This document shows, in pieces, positions 6,905 to 10,773 of a stretch of DNA of 10,773 nt (positions within the stretch are counted from its first letter, which is position 1; each line of letters opens with the position of its first letter). Origin of the DNA: Desulfocapsa sp. (GTDB lineage Bacteria; Desulfobacterota; Desulfobulbia; Desulfobulbales; Desulfocapsaceae); assembly GCA_020717935.1 (NCBI GenBank), contig DYDK01000038.1, positions 307 through 11,079 of the forward strand. The letters run 5' to 3'. Both the position numbers and the translations under genes were made by a program. Below the pieces are notes generated by a model. The model saw nothing but the letters and a program-made list of their open reading frames with translations. It was not told the origin of the DNA and did not search any database.

Positions 6905-8140
6905 TCAGGGAAGGGTCAGTTCGTTTTTTTCCACCCAGAGCAGGGGATCCTCGGTGTCTTTTCCGTGCCGGAGCTCAAAATAGAGACCATCCTCCACTAA
7001 GGTGGCGGTTTCACCCATGATGCCGATCTCGTCTTTGGTGATCACGCTATCTCCCTCTTCCTTCAGGAGGGTTTCCATGCGGGAAGATACCGTATAATAT
7101 TGAAATCCGTGGTCAATGATGACGGTATTGCCATATCCGCGCAGGTAGCCGGAAAACGAGACTGTTCCCGCATAGATGGCTTTGACCGGGGTGCCACTTA
7201 CGGCCTCGATGCTGATGCCGGTGGAGTTACCGGCCATACCCATTTTATTGATTCGGGCTTGTCCGTACAGAGAGAGGACTTTGCCTGATACCGGAGCGGG
7301 GAGCTTGCCTTTATTCATAAGAAACTCCTGACTGAGGATTTCCACTTTCTTCTTCATACTGGTAAGCTGGGTCGAAAGGTCTTGGGTTGCCTGTGCAATT
7401 TCTTGGGCTGCCTGTTGGTGGAGCTGGGTCTGAGTTCTGATCTGGGCCAGCAGTTCATTCTTTTCTTGTTTGGTTTTTTCGATGGCGGCTTTTTCCTGAT
7501 TGGCTTGGGTGATAAAGCTGTCAAAGAGATTTTTTTCTAAGATCAAGGCCTTGCGGCTTTGCCCTAGCTCTTCCAATGTCTTTCGGTAGTGGCGCAGGAC
7601 ATCTTGGTCATAATGGATGAGTGATTCGAACGCATCTTGAATACTGAGCAAGTTGGGTAAGGTGTCGGCGGAAAAAGTGACATTGATCATCCCAATCTTG
7701 CCGGTCTTGTAATAGGCGATGATTCTTTTTTGGAGATGAGCCTGGGTCGTTTGTTTTTTTTCTTCAATGGCTCGTATCTCGGCTTCGGTACTGGTGATCT
7801 GTTTCTGCTGGGCGGCCATAGTGGCCTCCAGGTCGTGGAGTTTGGCCAGCATTGCAAGGAGCCGGAGGTCAATGGCTTCAAGCTCCATCAATACATTTCG
7901 CTCAATGGTTTTGGTCTCCAGTGCTTGTTCCTGTTTGACCCTGAGTCCCTCTTGCAGTTGATCAATGGTGATGGTATGGCTTTCAATCTGGCCTTCAAGG
8001 ACTTGTTTTTCGGCTTTCCAGTTGGCTGTTTTTTTTTGTTCTCCCTGCACTGGAGGAGCTCCCAGAAAAATTCCCAGGCTCAGAAGAAAAAGGCTCGTCC
8101 ACAGGCTGATGGGAAAAATGAAAGAAGGGAAGCGATACAT
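6905..8140 (-). CDS. envC: EnvC-like murein hydrolase activator (degenerate LytM/M23 domain)
   Basis: This 411-residue periplasmic protein should link FtsEX to peptidoglycan amidases during septum splitting. Residues 1-33 are a signal peptide or membrane anchor. Long coiled coils at about 40-140 and 185-275 fit the FtsX-binding and regulatory part of EnvC. A C-terminal LytM fold covers about 280-405, with GNTVIIDHG, a YYTVSSRM segment, and LYFELRHGKDTEDPLLWV. The zinc site is absent: His-x-Gly-x-Asp is replaced by S306-T-G-I-S310, the YxHL histidine by Arg354, and the HxH pair by Gly-Leu-Tyr. The protein is therefore probably not an enzyme, like E. coli EnvC. It follows ftsX by only six bases. 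No strong ribosome site is visible before the ATG, so coupled translation is likely. No amidase gene is in the window, so the partner is unknown. Confidence 0.88.
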   Translation of the reverse strand: MYRFPSFIFPISLWTSLFLLSLGIFLGAPPVQGEQKKTANWKAEKQVLEGQIESHTITIDQLQEGLRVKQEQALETKTIERNVLMELEAIDLRLLAMLAKLHDLEATMAAQQKQITSTEAEIRAIEEKKQTTQAHLQKRIIAYYKTGKIGMINVTFSADTLPNLLSIQDAFESLIHYDQDVLRHYRKTLEELGQSRKALILEKNLFDSFITQANQEKAAIEKTKQEKNELLAQIRTQTQLHQQAAQEIAQATQDLSTQLTSMKKKVEILSQEFLMNKGKLPAPVSGKVLSLYGQARINKMGMAGNSTGISIEAVSGTPVKAIYAGTVSFSGYLRGYGNTVIIDHGFQYYTVSSRMETLLKEEGDSVITKDEIGIMGETATLVEDGLYFELRHGKDTEDPLLWVEKNELTLP

Positions 8141-8146
8141 CAGGGG

Positions 8147-9034
8147 TTAGACGCGCAGAAACTTTTGCATGGAGGTGTAACTGCCAATGGTACACAGGGC
8201 AATAGAGGCAAGGAGAATGGTGGCAATGATTCCTGGCGAAAAGAACGAGAACGGGATGATGTCGAGAAAGCCGGCGCCGGAGAAGTGGCGGATGAACCAT
8301 TGGAAAAGGGTGTAGAGAGCAGTGAGTCCCAGAAATGACCCCAAAAATCCCTGCATCAGTCCCTCGAGGAGAAAGGGAGTACGGATGTAGTTATTGGTGG
8401 CTCCGACAAGTTTGAGGAGCTCCAGCTCTTCCTGACGACCAAAGATGGTCAGGCGGATCGTGGAGGCAACCATGAACGAGGCTGTGAGAAAAAGTAATAA
8501 TCCGCTGAGCAGGACGATAATGGAGAGGAGTTGGGTAAAAGAATAAAAGCGCTCCACCCATTTTTGACCATACTGCACCTTCTGGCTACCGGGGATAGTG
8601 GCCAGATAGTCGGCAAAGAGCTTGATTTGCTTGAGGCTTCGAAAATTTTTGAAGGGAATGACCTCAATGGAGGGGGGGAGGAAATCGGTGGGCATATCGG
8701 TGAGAACCTCACGGTTGTCGCCCAGCTGTTCGGCAAAACGATCGTAGGCCTCTTTTTTGGAGATAAATTTTATTTCCTGGACCGGATCAAATTGAGTAAT
8801 CTTGTTGCGCAGCTGCTCTTGCATCTCGGGACCTGGCTCATCTTCTAAAAAAACAACCAGTCGCAAGTCATCGCTGACTTTATCGCCAGCGGTCAGCATA
8901 TTGAGATAGACCAGATAAAAAAAAGAGAAAATAAGGACGGACAGGCTGACTGTCAGGCAGGTCATGAACTGGGTTGGCCAGGTTTGCCGCAGGTTGCGGC
9001 CGGTCTGCCGGAGAACAGAGAACCAGAAATTCAT
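8147..9034 (-). CDS. ftsX: Cell division ABC transporter permease FtsX
   Basis: This 295-residue inner-membrane protein pairs with FtsE at the divisome and passes its ATPase cycle to a periplasmic activator. The topology is typical of FtsX: a cytoplasmic N-terminus, a first membrane helix at about 24-46, a periplasmic domain at about 50-165 and three more helices near 167-191, 219-248 and 266-288. The conserved cytoplasmic segment RQEELELLKLVGATNNYIR (200-218) is the family hallmark and contacts the ATPase. The ATG overlaps the ftsE stop codon (ATGA, 9031-9034), and AGGGG lies six bases upstream as a good ribosome site. Length is close to that of other FtsX proteins. The identification rests on topology, the signature segment and the operon position. 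Confidence 0.93.
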   Translation of the reverse strand: MNFWFSVLRQTGRNLRQTWPTQFMTCLTVSLSVLIFSFFYLVYLNMLTAGDKVSDDLRLVVFLEDEPGPEMQEQLRNKITQFDPVQEIKFISKKEAYDRFAEQLGDNREVLTDMPTDFLPPSIEVIPFKNFRSLKQIKLFADYLATIPGSQKVQYGQKWVERFYSFTQLLSIIVLLSGLLLFLTASFMVASTIRLTIFGRQEELELLKLVGATNNYIRTPFLLEGLMQGFLGSFLGLTALYTLFQWFIRHFSGAGFLDIIPFSFFSPGIIATILLASIALCTIGSYTSMQKFLRV

Positions 9035-9741
9035 ATATGATTCCCCTGGCTGAGGGCGGCGATCCTGCCTTGATCGAGTTTCATTACCCGATGGTGAGTG
9101 TGACGGTAGATGGCATCATCATGGGTCACGATAACTACGGTGGCCCCGGACAGGGTGCATTTACTGAGAAGATCCATGACTTGGGCGGTGCTGATGGCAT
9201 CGAGATTGCCGGTGGGTTCATCCACCAAAATCAAAGTTGGGGAGTTGGCAACAGCTCGGGCCAAGGCCACTCTTTGTTGTTCCCCGCGGGAAAGATTGCC
9301 GGTGAGGTCGTCGTGCTTATCTTCAAGCTGGAGTTGAGCGAGCAGGCTTTTGACTCGTTCGCTGATAATTTGCGGTTTTTTGTAAGAAACTTCCATGGAG
9401 ATGGCAATGTTTTCGGCCACAGTGCGGTCAGCGAGCAGGCGAAAATCCTGATAGGCCATGCCTACCCGTTGCCGGAGTTTTGCCAGTTTATTGCCGGTGA
9501 TCTGGTTGATGTTCATGCCGGCCACTTCAATGAGACCGTTGCTGGGCCGTTCCATATTGCAGAGGAGTTTGAGCAGGGTCGTCTTGCCTGCCCCGCTCTT
9601 GCCAATGACAAAAAACATCTCCCCGCTGGCGACAGAGACCGAGATATCGCTCAAGGCTGTCATGTGGGGTGGATACTCCTTGCTGACCTTGATGATCTCG
9701 ATCATGGCAGTGCGGGATGGGGCGGGCCTGGTGGTGGTCAT
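9031..9741 (-). CDS. ftsE: Cell division ATP-binding protein FtsE
   Basis: This 236-residue ABC ATPase sits at the cytoplasmic face of the membrane and drives FtsX. The nucleotide-binding motifs are complete: Walker A GKSGAGKT (47-54), Q-loop Gln98 in AYQDF, signature LSRGEQQR (150-157), Walker B LILVDE (170-175) with the D-loop GNLD, and switch His207 in VTHD. The signature has Arg where most family members have Gly (LSGGEQQR). The given start lies six bases after the cooC-like stop. A second in-frame ATG at 9705 (MIEIIKVSKEY) matches the usual FtsE N-terminus better and may be the real start. Neither start has a clear Shine-Dalgarno; tight spacing favours translational coupling at 9741. The gene overlaps ftsX by four bases. 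Confidence 0.93.
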   Translation of the reverse strand: MTTTRPAPSRTAMIEIIKVSKEYPPHMTALSDISVSVASGEMFFVIGKSGAGKTTLLKLLCNMERPSNGLIEVAGMNINQITGNKLAKLRQRVGMAYQDFRLLADRTVAENIAISMEVSYKKPQIISERVKSLLAQLQLEDKHDDLTGNLSRGEQQRVALARAVANSPTLILVDEPTGNLDAISTAQVMDLLSKCTLSGATVVIVTHDDAIYRHTHHRVMKLDQGRIAALSQGNHI

Positions 9742-9747
9742 GGCGAA

Positions 9748-10518
9748 TTAGAGGGTATCGGGGGCAAAGATGGAGTCAAAAATGGCAGTTACGGTGCGAA
9801 TAATCTCGGTCTCATCGCCCAGTTTGAGACAAGATGCTCCGCTGAGTTCTTGATGAATCAGTTCGTCACTCGTGGGGATGATGCCGCCCAAGGCCATGCC
9901 GGTCTCGGCGACAGCTTCGTTGATTTTTCCCTGAAGCAGGGCTGGTACCGGTTGGGGGGCACGATTCACCAGCAGGCATTGATGCTTGACGGTCAAACCT
10001 AAGGGGCCGGTGATGTCGGAAATGCGTTTGGCGGTCAGAATTCCGCGAGCGGAGGGATCGGAGGTGATAAAGAGGTAATCGATGGTCCGCAGGTTCATCC
10101 GGCTTAAGTGCTCCATGCCGGCCTCATTGTCAACAATGATATAACGGTAGTTGGCGGCCAGTTTGTCCATGGTCATGGCCAGATACTGATTGGCGGCACA
10201 GTAGCAACCCGGGCCGTCCGGCTGGCCCATGACCAGAAGGTCAAATCCATGTTCTTCAATCAGGGCCTGATGAATCTTGAGTTCCATGAACTGATCGCGG
10301 CTCATGTTGGGGGGAAGCTCCCCCTTTAACTCTTTCCTGATTTTTCCCAGGGTTAGGCCCACTTTGACGCCAAGAAGTTCGTTGAGGTTGGCGTTGGCAT
10401 CCGCATCAACTAACAGCAACGGGGTCATCTTCTTCTGCAGAAGATAGCGGGTCAGCAGGGCGGAAGTGGTCGTTTTTCCAGTCCCACCCTTGCCAGCCAT
10501 GGCAATTACTTTAGGCAT
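9748..10518 (-). CDS. CooC-type P-loop ATPase (nickel/CODH maturation family)
   Basis: This 256-residue cytoplasmic ATPase belongs to the MinD/ParA-like (SIMIBI) class. The deviant Walker A GKGGTGKTT (9-17) includes the signature Lys10. Switch regions are visible as VDADANANL (37-45) and IIVDNEAG (127-134). The motif GPGCYCAAN (102-110) has the Cys-x-Cys pair (Cys105, Cys107) that binds nickel and bridges the dimer in characterised CooC proteins. CooC helps insert nickel into carbon monoxide dehydrogenase. No CODH gene is in the window, so the client is unknown. ATG at 10518 is preferred over the in-frame GTG at 10548, because it gives the normal CooC N-terminus; GAG lies about eight bases upstream as a weak ribosome site. 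The gene appears to lead the operon, six bases before ftsE. Confidence 0.85.
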   Translation of the reverse strand: MPKVIAMAGKGGTGKTTTSALLTRYLLQKKMTPLLLVDADANANLNELLGVKVGLTLGKIRKELKGELPPNMSRDQFMELKIHQALIEEHGFDLLVMGQPDGPGCYCAANQYLAMTMDKLAANYRYIIVDNEAGMEHLSRMNLRTIDYLFITSDPSARGILTAKRISDITGPLGLTVKHQCLLVNRAPQPVPALLQGKINEAVAETGMALGGIIPTSDELIHQELSGASCLKLGDETEIIRTVTAIFDSIFAPDTL

Positions 10519-10548
10519 TATTGATCTCGTTTTTATGAATGAGCTCAC

Positions 10549-10773
10549 ATTTATAATGGAAATGAAGAACCTCTTTCTTTCATATAATGAAAGCCACTGC
10601 TTCTGTCAAATCAAAGGTGATTTCACGGGTTGTTTCCTACTTTCCCCTTGCAACTTGCTACTGAGTTGGTATTTTTATAAATTTTGATAATTATCTAAAC
10701 TCGTATGAGCCTTTCATCATCTTAGGGACTCGGAAATTACCAATGTACCTGAATTGCGACCAGATTTGGGTTA
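10549..10773. other. AT-rich region upstream of the cooC-like gene
   Basis: This region carries the candidate promoter and a 10-bp perfect palindrome, GATAATTATC (10686-10695), inside an AT-rich tract. No coding frame is supported before the window ends. Confidence 0.5.
10581..10609 (-). promoter_or_regulatory. Candidate sigma70 promoter for the cooC-ftsEX cluster
   Basis: On the - strand, a perfect -35 hexamer TTGACA (10609-10604) is followed after 17 bases by TATATG (10586-10581), a four-of-six -10 match. Transcription would start near 10574, about 55 bases before the preferred cooC start. It is the best -35 seen in the AT-rich upstream region, but the call is by eye only. Confidence 0.45.

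Noticed and set aside
8974..10002. Long + strand open frame (342 codons)
   Set aside because: It lies wholly antisense to ftsE and parts of ftsX and the cooC-like gene, whose motifs are unmistakable on the - strand.
10686..10695. GATAATTATC as a Fur-box half
   Set aside because: Only a 10-bp palindrome is present, not the full 19-bp Fur site. It sits about 75 bases upstream of the candidate promoter in very AT-rich DNA, where such palindromes are common.

Overview
The window looks like a piece of a Desulfobacterota (former Deltaproteobacteria) chromosome. This is inferred from the gene order (CooC-type ATPase, ftsE, ftsX, envC-like, S41 protease), the style of the proteins, and a cobalamin-riboswitch-led TonB receptor. 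No rRNA or other taxonomic marker is present, so the assignment is tentative.

Layout, left to right. (1) Positions 1-2210, + strand: the 3' end of a probable cobalamin riboswitch, cut by the window edge. A clear intrinsic terminator follows, then a complete BtuB-type TonB-dependent outer-membrane receptor (198-2210). (2) About 2279-4412: an IS1634-like (IS4-superfamily) insertion sequence on the - strand. Its transposase is broken twice, by an in-frame amber codon at 3976-3978 and a one-base frameshift near 3443. A 10-bp direct repeat flanks it as a candidate target duplication, and its 5' leader carries an unusual set of inverted repeats. (3) About 4413-5155: no supportable gene, but several strong palindromes. 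(4) Positions 5156-10518, - strand: a five-gene cluster transcribed right to left as cooC-like ATPase, ftsE, ftsX, envC-like and ctpA-like. The first four genes are packed with gaps of 6 nt or less, or overlap. The last gene is separated by a 318-bp gap that holds a nested palindromic, MITE-like repeat.

How the genes work together: FtsE and FtsX form the inner-membrane ABC complex of the divisome. It works through a periplasmic coiled-coil/LytM protein (EnvC type) to switch on peptidoglycan amidases at the septum. The EnvC-like protein here has lost all visible LytM zinc-ligand positions, as expected for an activator and not an enzyme. The S41 C-terminal processing protease is a plausible periplasmic partner that trims cell-wall proteins. 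The odd member is the CooC-type nickel/CODH-maturation ATPase at the head of the cluster.

The coding content is otherwise ordinary. The observations most worth a second look are the nested palindrome between envC and ctpA, the four CTCGTTACA-type boxes in the IS leader, the 17-bp perfect hairpin with a third partial copy at 4885-5025, and the CooC-ftsEX linkage. No clearly new multi-gene system was found.
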